Source: Papaver somniferum (taxonomy: Eukaryota; Streptophyta; Magnoliopsida; Ranunculales; Papaveraceae). Taken from it: a stretch of DNA of 64,000 bases. The DNA is taken from positions 8,904,088-8,968,087 of the forward strand of contig NC_039362.1 in the NCBI RefSeq assembly GCF_003573695.1, in the 5' to 3' direction. Below are positions 11,154 to 22,738 of this stretch, piece after piece; position 1 is the stretch's first letter, and each line of letters opens with the position of its first letter. The translations under genes and the position numbers were made by a program. A model generated the notes under the pieces. The model ran no database searches. It was not told where the DNA came from and was given only the letters and a program-made list of their open reading frames with translations.

Positions 11154-12642
11154 NNNNNNNNNNAAGGATAAAATGGATAATATGCCAACCATTCTCACTA
11201 ACTCACCCCTAGCATAAACTGTCTTCTTACAGTACAGCCTATCACAGGTTCATTTGATCAATTTAGTTAACTATCATCCCTAACAGGATAAAATGGATAA
11301 TAATTCTAGCTATGTTATCTAATTCACTCCTAGCATGAACTGTCTTTTCACAGTACAACTCATCACAAGTGCATTTGAATGCTTTAGCTAGTAATTATCC
11401 TACAACAGTGAACATCATAAGAACATTAAATTGAACAGAAATTTTCTCAACATATGACTAAGGGTTTCATCTACACCCTAGCAAGAGTAATTAGAACATA
11501 GCAAACATTGTGAACAAATATAATTTAGTTCTACTGAACTTGAAATTATGCTAAAAACTGAAATTGTAATTGAAACTAACAATAGAGAGCACTGGCTAGT
11601 CCAGGCTTCTAAGGTTGAGCTCTGGCTAACCCAGGCATACCTTTTACAACATACCCACACTCATATTTATACCCAATTTCAGTTTAGGGTTCATACCAAA
11701 TTTTCCTAAAATCAAACATTAAAATAATTGGGATTTCTCACCTAATTCACCTAATTCGGCTATACCCATATCATCTCTGTTCTTCTCCATGCTTTTTCAA
11801 TTGAAAATTGGGGACAATTTCCCAAATACCTAATTTGTCAGAGAAATTAGGGTTTCGAATTTTACCTTCTTTGATGCGATTTCTCTTCAATTAGCATCGA
11901 CCCATGTCTTCTCTGCTTCCCTTGCGTAATTCCCATGCTTCCAATTTCTCTCTAGGCTTACCTAATTCACCAATTTCTCACGCCTAGGGTTTCAAGAAAG
12001 AAACGTGAGGGATTGATGGAATAAGTAGCTAGAAGGAAGGGGTAAGTGATGGTGATGTTCGGTGGAGTTGGTGGTTTGGTGGTGGCAGAGTAGGTGGTGG
12101 TGATGGCGGTATAGGCAGAGCAGGTGGTGGCAGGGATGATGATGGAGTTGCAGACGAAGGTCGGGAGAAAGAAGAAGAAAGAAGGAGGAGAAAACGATTT
12201 GGTCGATAGTTTTAGGGTATAGGGTTAGGTCACTAGGGTGTTGAGCGGGTGTAGCAAGGGAGGATGATTTGCGAGGAAATGCGTTGGATGTGAAGATGAT
12301 AGGTGGATCCAACGGTGAGATGAGAGCATGTCTTGAGCGACCGTTAGATGCAAAATACATCTAAACCAATGGTTCAGATTAGAACTAGGTGTTGTGGTGT
12401 GAAGTAGGACCTTCCAGCTTGATGTACCGGTGTTGAAGCGACCATTGGATGCATATGTGGGTTGATCTGATGGCTAAGAACTCGAGCGAGCGTTGGGCTT
12501 GGTCTTGAGCTTAGGTTAGAGTTTGGGCTTAGACAATTCTTAGCCCATTTCTTCTTTTAGACAAATTTCTTCCTCCTTAAGCCCATTCCTAGCCATTTGG
12601 TCTTATGCGCAACATTTTTCGCGGCATCCTTGNNNNNNNNNN
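11154..12642. other. Misplaced LTR contig between two 10-N gaps (assembly artefact)
   Basis: Ns at 11154-11163 and 12633-12642 bracket 1,469 bp (11164-12632) that match LTR 1 positions 7837-9305. The piece starts and ends exactly at the sites where LTR 1 differs from LTRs 2 and 3. The 135 bp before the first gap (11019-11153) are repeated exactly after the second gap (12643-12777). Removing the block leaves two contigs overlapping perfectly by 135 bp, so this is a collapsed repeat unitig scaffolded into a false gap. Confidence 0.9.
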
Positions 12643-12666
12643 TTTTTTAAAATTTTATCTACTGGA

Positions 12667-14367
12667 TTATGTACAAAAATATTCACCATACACTAACAAT
12701 CTAAAGAGTTGAGGATCAACCCAAAAGACGAAGTGTAGACATTTCAACAGCTTCACACAATAATAATAGGAAAGAAATGCAAGTGAAACTGTGAAACAAA
12801 ATGAGCTACCCCCAAACCTGGATTTTACAGAAGATATGGTTTTGAAAACAAAATCGCGCAGTTTCGGGGGTTCATCATGCAAAAGGTCTAGCTCGAAATG
12901 AACTGTGCTAGGGACGGGAAAACATGCTAATTCCAACTGTGGTTCCTTAAATGTTTTATATTTGGATGAAAAATAGTCCAAGAGGACTTGGGAAGCACAC
13001 AGTTCCAAACCTAGGTTAGGAATTTTCAGAAAAATTGGTTTTACAATATTGGTACAAACCAAATCTAGGTTGGGTGGAAGGCCAACAGATTGTGACTCAT
13101 GTAGGAGAGTAGGTATATCATTATCAATCAAATCAAAATCTCCTAAATCATCTACACATGTCACATCATGCTCACAATCATCAATCACATTGGCAAGTTC
13201 ACACTCAGAATCATCAACATCATCAACAAATTCTTTCTCATGCATTGGCAAATCAGGAGAAATATCACAATGTGACCTAGGTAGAGAATCAGACACATCA
13301 AATATATTTTCATGCATATTAGTGTCTACAGAAGATTCAACTATTCCTATGTCATGTTCATCTTCACAGAATAATTGTACGAATCCCATGTCAATATCAA
13401 AATCATTACAATGAGTATTAGAAAGAACAACATTCATGAAGGTCGAGGGCGAGAAGCCATATGTTATTGAACCAACAGGTTCCACAATATTTTCATGTTC
13501 CTCTAATATATCATCATAATCATCATAATCATCATCATGGTAGCATGCATATTGGTCCTCATTAACAGTGGTGGTGTCATTAGTCGATTCATGTTCCTCT
13601 AAATTAGGTTCATATTCAACATTATTTACATGAATGGGACTAGACACTTCATTAGGGACAACATACATTTCCTCATGAATTTCCTCATTTTGTCTGTGAA
13701 GCAAAATCTGATCTAAATGGGCATGAATTCGTGCTGTAGATCTATCATAATCTTGCTTACAGAGTCTTAAAGCTTCTGTGGTGGAGTCTAAATTCATGGG
13801 AGTACAAAATTCTTCATGTTCAAATTGTGGTGAATGGTACATGTGTGCATGGTCATTAGGGTCTACAAAATATTGGTCGCAATCCTCAAAGGATTGATTA
13901 TGGTCCCAATGACTACCATTCTCACAATTCATGGACATTTCATACATTGGATTTTCTCTTGATGGCCTAAAATTATGCAAAATATGACAATGCTCAACAG
14001 GGTGGTCTAAACTACCACATGCGGGACATGCATAGATTTCAGGTTGCCTAAGAAAATTAGATGTGACAGATTCCTCATGTGATTGCATTTCTAAAGCTGC
14101 GATTCGAGCTTCTAATTGATCCATAAAAGATGATTGTGTGAGTGAGGCATTAGCAAAATGTTCATTTTCACGTTGCGATAAATGATGCATGCATGAATAG
14201 TCAGTAGGGTTCATGTATTGCGGCTCAGGACTTTGAAAATGTCCATAATAATTCCTATGACTATTGACATCATGGTCTATGGGAGGTTCATAACGTGAAG
14301 TTTGTCCATAAGCAAGTTCTCTAAGAGTTTTATTTCCATCTCCAGGAGCAGACCAAAATCCAGACAT
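12667..14367 (-). CDS. Gag-like protein of non-autonomous LTR element, full length
   Basis: 566 residues starting at an ATG (MSGFWSAPGD). A short heptad-like segment, MDQLEARIAALEM, is at 82-94. A retroviral-type zinc knuckle CPACGSLDHPVEHC (114-127, CX2CX4HX4C) has the same spacing as the knuckle [14 protein letters not shown] in the adjacent Athila-type Gag. The middle (about 190-420) is very acidic and rich in His, Asp and Glu. The last 44 residues are hydrophobic and aromatic (SLAFLSYYYC, FVFWVDPQLF), perhaps membrane-associating. It is the only ORF in the element, sits where gag should be, and is open here but not in unit 2. The likely role is RNA binding and packaging with polymerase supplied by another element. 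The C-terminal half matches no family I recognise. Confidence 0.7.
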   Translation of the reverse strand: MSGFWSAPGDGNKTLRELAYGQTSRYEPPIDHDVNSHRNYYGHFQSPEPQYMNPTDYSCMHHLSQRENEHFANASLTQSSFMDQLEARIAALEMQSHEESVTSNFLRQPEIYACPACGSLDHPVEHCHILHNFRPSRENPMYEMSMNCENGSHWDHNQSFEDCDQYFVDPNDHAHMYHSPQFEHEEFCTPMNLDSTTEALRLCKQDYDRSTARIHAHLDQILLHRQNEEIHEEMYVVPNEVSSPIHVNNVEYEPNLEEHESTNDTTTVNEDQYACYHDDDYDDYDDILEEHENIVEPVGSITYGFSPSTFMNVVLSNTHCNDFDIDMGFVQLFCEDEHDIGIVESSVDTNMHENIFDVSDSLPRSHCDISPDLPMHEKEFVDDVDDSECELANVIDDCEHDVTCVDDLGDFDLIDNDIPTLLHESQSVGLPPNLDLVCTNIVKPIFLKIPNLGLELCASQVLLDYFSSKYKTFKEPQLELACFPVPSTVHFELDLLHDEPPKLRDFVFKTISSVKSRFGGSSFCFTVSLAFLSYYYCVKLLKCLHFVFWVDPQLFRLLVYGEYFCT

Positions 14368-15989
14368 GATTGGCTCAAAAAGCTAAGTAACTATGTTACA
14401 AAGCCCAAAATTTGGTTTTTAATGGGTTTGGATAAAAAATTGGACTGTAATGGGTTCTAGAAAATTTGGACCTAATGGGAAAAGAAAACAATTTGGTTTA
14501 TTGGGTTTTGAAAACTTTGGTTTTAGACTTTGAAGACAAAGCCCATTTGGGAGCTTTTGGTTTTGATGGGAGCAAATTTGGTTTTAAACAGGTAGAAAAA
14601 TTTTGGTTTTAGTATTGGGAGCAAGAATTTTGGTTTTAGTGTTGGGAGCAAGCCCACATTGGTGGGAGAAATTGCTTTGCCAAGGGAAGGTGAACTAAGC
14701 CTACAATGTGTATGCAAACTGAAGCCCAATGTAGCTTTTGAAATAGCCTAACTGTTGCTTGTTTGGTCGGAGGCCCAGTTGGGCTTTCAAAAGTTCAGTT
14801 TTTCTAATTTAAAACTACAGGCCCAACTCAGTCTAACATCACAAGCCCACAAGCAATTAAACAAACAAGCCCACAAGTAATTAAGATTACAAGCCCAACA
14901 GAAAAATGGAAAAAATTATTACAAGCCCACAAATGAAAAATGGAAGCCCACAGGTTGGGTTCTCTTAATGGGTTTAGGCTTACTTGCTTAAGCACAGCCC
15001 AGCTGCTCAGTTTGGTTGCAAAAGCCCAGTTGGGCTTTGGATCATCCTAAGCTTTGGCTTTTCTGAGGCCCAGTTGGGTATTCCAGTTGCAAAGCCCAGT
15101 TGGGCTTTGTTCTTTTTCAGCTGCTTGGAATCAGCCCAGTTGGGCTTGGTTCAAATTTAGTGCAACTCCACAAGCCCAGTTGGGTATTTCATTCTTGGTT
15201 GGCTTCTTCACAGCCCAGTAGTGCCTTGGCCTAGTTCAATGGAACTCTACTTCACAGACCCAGCAGTCAGGCCTAGCAGCAACACTCCAACAGCAGCAAC
15301 AGCTGCACAACTCCACAGCAACAGCAGCAGCAGCACCAGGATCAGCTCACAGCCCAGCAGGTTCAAGGTCATAATGCAACAGCTTTCAGCAACAACTTGC
15401 TTCTGCAAGTCAAGATGGAAAGGGCATGAGCTGGTACAAAGATGGATCAAGGAAAGGAAGCTGTGAGCAGCTGTTGAACAGAAGTGAAAAGATGCAACAA
15501 TGCAAGGATTTTAGGAAAGGAAAGGAATGCAATGAAAGGAAAGATGCAACAAAAACTTGAAAAGAGGAGCAACAATGCAAGGAGAGCAATGAAAGGAAAG
15601 ATGCAATGAACAACAAGCAAGTGAGAATGAGAATGCAAAATGCTATATGGAGAGATGCAATGACAAGAGATGCCAAGATGGGAAGTAAAGATGAAATGCA
15701 AAAACAGCTACAGTAGGAGCAAGTATGCTAAGATGCAGTGCAAGAGATGCTTATGCAGTGCAAGAAGATATGCAGGAGGATGTACCTAAAACAGAATGCA
15801 TCTAAGATGCAAGATGCAAATGCAAGATATGTTATGATATATACAAGATGCTAAGATGCAAGATGAAAATGCTAACATACAATACTAGGATGAACAGCAA
15901 GGTTATCAGAGCAATTATGAGATGAACAACAAGAAAGAAAAACAAAGAAATACAATTATGAGAAATACAACAACAGCGCCGCTACCGAG
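14368..15989 (-). other. Long 5' leader of unit 1 between primer site and gag-like ORF
   Basis: About 1.6 kb without a credible ORF. It contains six copies of GCCCAGTTGGG(C) (14773-14784, 15024-15035, 15068-15078, 15094-15105, 15134-15145, 15174-15184), a CAG/CAA-rich stretch (15285-15350), and a long minus-strand pyrimidine-rich half seen on the plus strand as repeated AAGATGCA/GAAAGG words (15480-15900). It could act as a packaging or dimerisation leader. The same sequence recurs at 21093-22714. Confidence 0.7.
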
Positions 15990-16007
15990 TCCCCGGCAGC
16001 GGCGCCA
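15990..16007 (-). other. Primer-binding site, tRNA-Asp type, unit 1
   Basis: Minus-strand TGGCGCCGCTGCCGGGGA begins six bases after the LTR end. It matches the complement of the plant tRNA-Asp 3' end except for one base (C for T). This primer choice is typical of Athila-group gypsy elements. Confidence 0.85.
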
Positions 16008-16013
16008 AAAACT

Positions 16014-17941
16014 TGGTAGCAAAAGGAATATGTCCTAAAACTATGTTTAACCTAAACCTGCAAGTATACAGGGTCTAAGGTAGTGAGTGAGCAAATAAGG
16101 GGAAGTCCACAGGGACAAGGAGGGAGCTATTGTTGTTTTCCTAAATTTCTCTAGTGACAGTAACTAAAAGCACTAGGGCATTTGAATCCACCCAATAATC
16201 CTAAGCTAAGGCAATACCTATTCAACTTATGTTCTTGTTCCTTTCCACGTAAGGATAAAATGGATAATATGCCAACCATTCTCACTAACTCACCCCTAGC
16301 ATAAACTGTCTTCTTACAGTACAGCCTATCACAGGTTCATTTGATCAATTTAGTTAACTATCATCCCTAACAGGATAAAATGGATAATAATTCTAGCTAT
16401 GTTATCTAATTCACTCCTAGCATGAACTGTCTTTTCACAGTACAACTCATCACAAGTGCATTTGAATGCTTTAGCTAGTAATTATCCTACAACAGTGAAC
16501 ATCATAAGAACATTAAATTGAACAGAAATTTTCTCAACATATGACTAAGGGTTTCATCTACACCCTAGCAAGAGTAATTAGAACATAGCAAACATTGTGA
16601 ACAAATATAATTTAGTTCTACTGAACTTGAAATTATGCTAAAAACTGAAATTGTAATTGAAACTAACAATAGAGAGCACTGGCTAGTCCAGGCTTCTAAG
16701 GTTGAGCTCTGGCTAACCCAGGCATACCTTTTACAACATACCCACACTCATATTTATACCCAATTTCAGTTTAGGGTTCATACCAAATTTTCCTAAAATC
16801 AAACATTAAAATAATTGGGATTTCTCACCTAATTCACCTAATTCGGCTATACCCATATCATCTCTGTTCTTCTCCATGCTTTTTCAATTGAAAATTGGGG
16901 ACAATTTCCCAAATACCTAATTTGTCAGAGAAATTAGGGTTTCGAATTTTACCTTCTTTGATGCGATTTCTCTTCAATTAGCATCGACCCATGTCTTCTC
17001 TGCTTCCCTTGCGTAATTCCCATGCTTCCAATTTCTCTCTAGGCTTACCTAATTCACCAATTTCTCACGCCTAGGGTTTCAAGAAAGAAACGTGAGGGAT
17101 TGATGGAATAAGTAGCTAGAAGGAAGGGGTAAGTGATGGTGATGTTCGGTGGAGTTGGTGGTTTGGTGGTGGCAGAGTAGGTGGTGGTGATGGCGGTATA
17201 GGCAGAGCAGGTGGTGGCAGGGATGATGATGGAGTTGCAGACGAAGGTCGGGAGAAAGAAGAAGAAAGAAGGAGGAGAAAACGATTTGGTCGATAGTTTT
17301 AGGGTATAGGGTTAGGTCACTAGGGTGTTGAGCGGGTGTAGCAAGGGAGGATGATTTGCGAGGAAATGCGTTGGATGTGAAGATGATAGGTGGATCCAAC
17401 GGTGAGATGAGAGCATGTCTTGAGCGACCGTTAGATGCAAAATACATCTAAACCAATGGTTCAGATTAGAACTAGGTGTTGTGGTGTGAAGTAGGACCTT
17501 CCAGCTTGATGTACCGGTGTTGAAGCGACCATTGGATGCATATGTGGGTTGATCTGATGGCTAAGAACTCGAGCGAGCGTTGGGCTTGGTCTTGAGCTTA
17601 GGTTAGAGTTTGGGCTTAGACAATTCTTAGCCCATTTCTTCTTTTAGACAAATTTCTTCCTCCTTAAGCCCATTCCTAGCCATTTGGTCTTATGCGCAAC
17701 ATTTTTCGCGGCATCCTTGCGTGGTTCCTTTTGGCTTCCACTACTTTTCTGCTCTTTTTCGCTCTGCAACTCATCCAAATTTTATTTATTACCTAAAAAT
17801 ACAAAATTAATTAATAAAAATATTTATTCTTGAAAACAATGAAAATACAGAATGTGGGATAAAATGTAGAATTAACGCATAAAAGATGAGTTAAAATGCC
17901 AACAAAAAGGGATAAATATATACAATATTTGGCACTCATCA
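16014..17941 (-). repeat. LTR 2 (middle LTR of the tandem element)
   Basis: 1,928 bp, TG...CA. It serves as the 5' LTR of unit 1 (primer site on its left) and the 3' LTR of unit 2 (polypurine tract on its right). It shares the CGT and GCG variants with LTR 3 against LTR 1. Confidence 0.9.
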
Positions 17942-19385
17942 AATACCCCCAAACCTGAATTTTACTTGTCCTCAAGTAAAACAAAACTAAGGAAATCCTA
18001 ACTATACCACTGTCGCTGGTCTCTCGAATGCATTTAGCGTATGCACTAAGCCTTTTAAACCACTAAGTGTCCCTAGTGGACGAGTTGAAGTCTCGTGAAG
18101 GTTTACCAGAGGTGTGCCTACAAAACCTAAGGACAAAATATAAGCTCATATTCCATCAAACGTGACATGTGCAAAACAGTTAAGCTCACAGCAAAATGGA
18201 GATGTCAATCTAGCTATCGAAGGCACAATCCTAGCACTGATAACAAAAAAAGACATGTGATAAGAGTGTAAAGTGTACCTACACATGTGTAAAGAAAGAT
18301 CTGAAGTTATGACTACTAATCACCAAGAGATAGTTTCTCAGGCTAAGAACTGAGGTCGAAATCTAGCTAGCTGTCCGGACTTTACGAGAATTGTGAATGA
18401 GTTGGAGGTATTTCACAATTACTCGCGGTGTACATCAATGGCATACACCCTCCTTGCTTACAACACAAAAAACAACAAAATAACTCTTTACATGACTCTT
18501 ATTTACATTGACTACTCTCTTTTTATTTTTGGAACAAGAGAGGATGGAATTGAACAATACTTGATTTTTTTGTATTTTTCTGATATTTTATTCTGAATAT
18601 ATACATCGTTTTTTTTTTTTTTTAAACTGAATAAGAAAACACTTTTGATACATAACAAAAAGAAACAAAAGATTACATGACACTTTGCAAGAGGTAGCCC
18701 TTTTTGATGCACCCAGTTAAATTCGATGGTTGTCTTTCTTAATGTAACCTCCACCTTCTATCCCAACCAACCAAAGAACAAGCTAGTCCAGTTTCGTTCA
18801 GTATTCTAAAGTGATTGGAAATCGTAACTTCCTATCAAACACCTTGAAGATCGAGGCCATACATGTATTGGTAGATCGTGCGCGTGCAAATTTCTTATCA
18901 CTATGTGAATTGTGCTAGAATCAGGGTGCCTAAATATCTAGACTAAGACTCCTAATAAAAATACATATTTGCACAAGAGTCAACATTTCAAGGTAAATGA
19001 GCTCCATTTTTATGATTTTTTTCATTTTTTTAATTTTTTTCAATTTTGATTTTTCAATTTTTTTTGGAATTTTTCAATTTTTTCAAAAAGAAGGAGTTCG
19101 TTTTCAATTATGGCATATTATCATGGTATCTACTCTATACCCCCAAACCTAAACTAAACATTGTCCTCAATGTTTCAAAATATGGAAAGAATAAAAATGC
19201 AACATATGGAAAGGGACATGCTGAGTAGAGTAAAAGGAGTGAGAATACCCGATTGTACGGTGGTAGCTCGATTAAAACTCCGTTATTTCAAGGCAAAAAT
19301 CCAACATATTTCAACCGAGATCATATTGGATTAGCAAAATATATACAAAAGGAACAAAAGGGTTTTTAAAATTTTATCTACTGGA
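17942..19385 (-). other. Internal 3' non-coding region, unit 2
   Basis: Counterpart of 9543-11153, without the long N gap. It begins with the polypurine tract (17942-17956). It carries more substitutions and small indels against unit 1 than the leader and LTRs do; an example is 19245-19265, where the unit 1 segment CGGCGAAAGCAG is replaced. Confidence 0.75.
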
Positions 19386-21092
19386 TTATATACAAAAATA
19401 TTCACCATACACTAACAATCTAAAGAGTTGAGGATCAACCCAAAAGACGAAGTGTAGACATTTCAACAGCTTCACACAATAATAACAGGAAAGAAACGCA
19501 AGTGAAACTGTAAAACAAAATGAGCTACCCCCAAACCTGGATTTTACAGAAGATATAATTTTGAAAACAAAATCGCGCAGTTTTGGGGGTTCATCATGCA
19601 CAAGGTCTAGCTCAAAATGAACTGTGCTAGGGACGGGCAAACATGCTATTTCCAACTGTGGTTCCTCAAATGTATTATATTTGGAAGCAAAATAGTCCAA
19701 GAGGACTTGGGAAGCACACAGTTCCAAACCTAGGTTGGGCATTCTCAGAGAAATTGGTTTTATAATATTGGTACAAACCAAATCTAGGTTGGGTGGAAGG
19801 CCATCAGATTGTGACTTAGGTAGAAGAATAGGCATATCATTATCAATCAAATCAAAATCTTCTAACTCATCTACACATGTCACATCATGCTCACAATCAT
19901 CACTCACATTGGCAAGTTCACACTTAGAATCATCAACATCATCAACAGATTCATTCTCATGCATCGGGAAATCAGGAGAAATATCACAATGTGACCTAGG
20001 TAGAGAATCAGACACATCAAATATATTTTCATGCATATTAGTGTCTACAGAAGATTCAACTATTCCTATGTCATGCTCATCTTCACAGAATAATTGTACG
20101 AATCACATGTCAATATCAAAATCATATGAATTACAATGAGTATTAGAAAAAACAACATTCATGAAGGTCGAGGGCGAGAAGCCATATGTTATTGAACCAA
20201 CAGGTTCCACAATATTTTCATGTTCTTCTAACATATCATCATAATCATCATAATCATCATCATGGTAGCATGCATATTGGTCCTCATTAACAGTGGTGGT
20301 GTCATTAGTCGATTCATGTTCCTCTAAATTAGGTTCATATTCGACATTATTTACATGAATGGGACTAGACACTTCATTAGGGACAACATACATTTCCTCA
20401 TGAATTTCCTCCTTTTGTCGGTGAAGCAAAATCTGATCTAAATGTGCATGAATTCGTGCTGTAGATCTATCATAATCTTGCTTACAGAGTCTTAAAGCTT
20501 CTGTGGTGGAGTCTAAATTCATGGGAGTACAAAATTCTTCATGTTCAAATTGTGGTGAATGGTACATGTGTGCATGGTCATTAGGGTCTACAAAATATTG
20601 GTCGCAATCCTCAAAGGATTGATTATGGTCCCAATGACTACCATTCTCACAATTCATGGACATTTCATACATTGGATTTTCTCTTGATGGCCTAAAATTA
20701 TGCAAAATATGACAATGCTCAACAGGGTGGTCTAAACTACCACATGCGGGACATGCATAGATTTCAGGTTGCCTAAGAAAATTAGATGTGACAGATTCCT
20801 CATGTGATTGCATTTCTAAAGCTGCGATTCGAGCTTCTAATTGATCCATAAAAGATGATTGTGTGAGTGAGGCATTAGCAAAATGTTCATTTTCACGTTG
20901 CGATAAATGATGCATGCATGAATAGTCAGTAGGGTTCATGTATTGCGGCTCAGGACTTTGAAAATGTCCATAATAATTCCTATGACTATTGACATCATGG
21001 TCTATGGGAGGTTCATAACGTGAAGTTTGTCCATAAGCAAGTTCTCTAAGAGTTTTATTTCCATCTCCAGGAGCAGACCAAAATCCAGACAT
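19386..21092 (-). pseudogene. Gag-like ORF of unit 2, one nonsense mutation
   Basis: Same protein as the 566-residue ORF of unit 1, with the zinc knuckle intact. The frame is continuous, but a TGA at 20103-20105 replaces the GGA glycine codon of unit 1, leaving a 329-residue product and an untranslated remainder. The first ~320 codons differ from unit 1 at only a few residues plus a two-codon insertion (SY) near the stop. The last ~190 codons differ at about 20 residues, so the copy is a mosaic. Confidence 0.8.
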
Positions 21093-22714
21093 GATTGGCT
21101 CAAAAAGCTAAGTAACTATGTTACAAAGCCCAAAATTTGGTTTTTAATGGGTTTGGATAAAAAATTGGACTGTAATGGGTTCTAGAAAATTTGGACCTAA
21201 TGGGAAAAGAAAACAATTTGGTTTATTGGGTTTTGAAAACTTTGGTTTTAGACTTTGAAGACAAAGCCCATTTGGGAGCTTTTGGTTTTGATGGGAGCAA
21301 ATTTGGTTTTAAACAGGTAGAAAAATTTTGGTTTTAGTATTGGGAGCAAGAATTTTGGTTTTAGTGTTGGGAGCAAGCCCACATTGGTGGGAGAAATTGC
21401 TTTGCCAAGGGAAGGTGAACTAAGCCTACAATGTGTATGCAAACTGAAGCCCAATGTAGCTTTTGAAATAGCCTAACTGTTGCTTGTTTGGTCGGAGGCC
21501 CAGTTGGGCTTTCAAAAGTTCAGTTTTTCTAATTTAAAACTACAGGCCCAACTCAGTCTAACATCACAAGCCCACAAGCAATTAAACAAACAAGCCCACA
21601 AGTAATTAAGATTACAAGCCCAACAGAAAAATGGAAAAAATTATTACAAGCCCACAAATGAAAAATGGAAGCCCACAGGTTGGGTTCTCTTAATGGGTTT
21701 AGGCTTACTTGCTTAAGCACAGCCCAGCTGCTCAGTTTGGTTGCAAAAGCCCAGTTGGGCTTTGGATCATCCTAAGCTTTGGCTTTTCTGAGGCCCAGTT
21801 GGGTATTCCAGTTGCAAAGCCCAGTTGGGCTTTGTTCTTTTTCAGCTGCTTGGAATCAGCCCAGTTGGGCTTGGTTCAAATTTAGTGCAACTCCACAAGC
21901 CCAGTTGGGTATTTCATTCTTGGTTGGCTTCTTCACAGCCCAGTAGTGCCTTGGCCTAGTTCAATGGAACTCTACTTCACAGACCCAGCAGTCAGGCCTA
22001 GCAGCAACACTCCAACAGCAGCAACAGCTGCACAACTCCACAGCAACAGCAGCAGCAGCACCAGGATCAGCTCACAGCCCAGCAGGTTCAAGGTCATAAT
22101 GCAACAGCTTTCAGCAACAACTTGCTTCTGCAAGTCAAGATGGAAAGGGCATGAGCTGGTACAAAGATGGATCAAGGAAAGGAAGCTGTGAGCAGCTGTT
22201 GAACAGAAGTGAAAAGATGCAACAATGCAAGGATTTTAGGAAAGGAAAGGAATGCAATGAAAGGAAAGATGCAACAAAAACTTGAAAAGAGGAGCAACAA
22301 TGCAAGGAGAGCAATGAAAGGAAAGATGCAATGAACAACAAGCAAGTGAGAATGAGAATGCAAAATGCTATATGGAGAGATGCAATGACAAGAGATGCCA
22401 AGATGGGAAGTAAAGATGAAATGCAAAAACAGCTACAGTAGGAGCAAGTATGCTAAGATGCAGTGCAAGAGATGCTTATGCAGTGCAAGAAGATATGCAG
22501 GAGGATGTACCTAAAACAGAATGCATCTAAGATGCAAGATGCAAATGCAAGATATGTTATGATATATACAAGATGCTAAGATGCAAGATGAAAATGCTAA
22601 CATACAATACTAGGATGAACAGCAAGGTTATCAGAGCAATTATGAGATGAACAACAAGAAAGAAAAACAAAGAAATACAATTATGAGAAATACAACAACA
22701 GCGCCGCTACCGAG
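21093..22714 (-). other. Long 5' leader of unit 2
   Basis: Essentially identical to the unit 1 leader, with the six GCCCAGTTGGG palindromes at 21498, 21749, 21793, 21819, 21859 and 21899 and the same purine-rich repeats. No credible ORF. Confidence 0.7.
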
Positions 22715-22732
22715 TCCCCGGCAGCGGCGCCA
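22715..22732 (-). other. Primer-binding site, tRNA-Asp type, unit 2
   Basis: Identical to the 15990-16007 site and six bases from the LTR 3 end. It marks LTR 3 as the 5' LTR for minus-strand transcription. Confidence 0.85.
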
Positions 22733-22738
22733 AAAACT

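Noticed and set aside
11164..12632. A fourth LTR or nested LTR insertion
   Set aside because: Bounded by 10-N gaps, lacks both LTR ends, and its flanks overlap exactly by 135 bp. An assembly artefact explains it better.
14523..15701. Several short ORFs in the gag-only element leader (repeated at 21248-22426)
   Set aside because: Compositional ORFs in purine-rich and CAG-rich repeats; same in both units because the units are duplicates.
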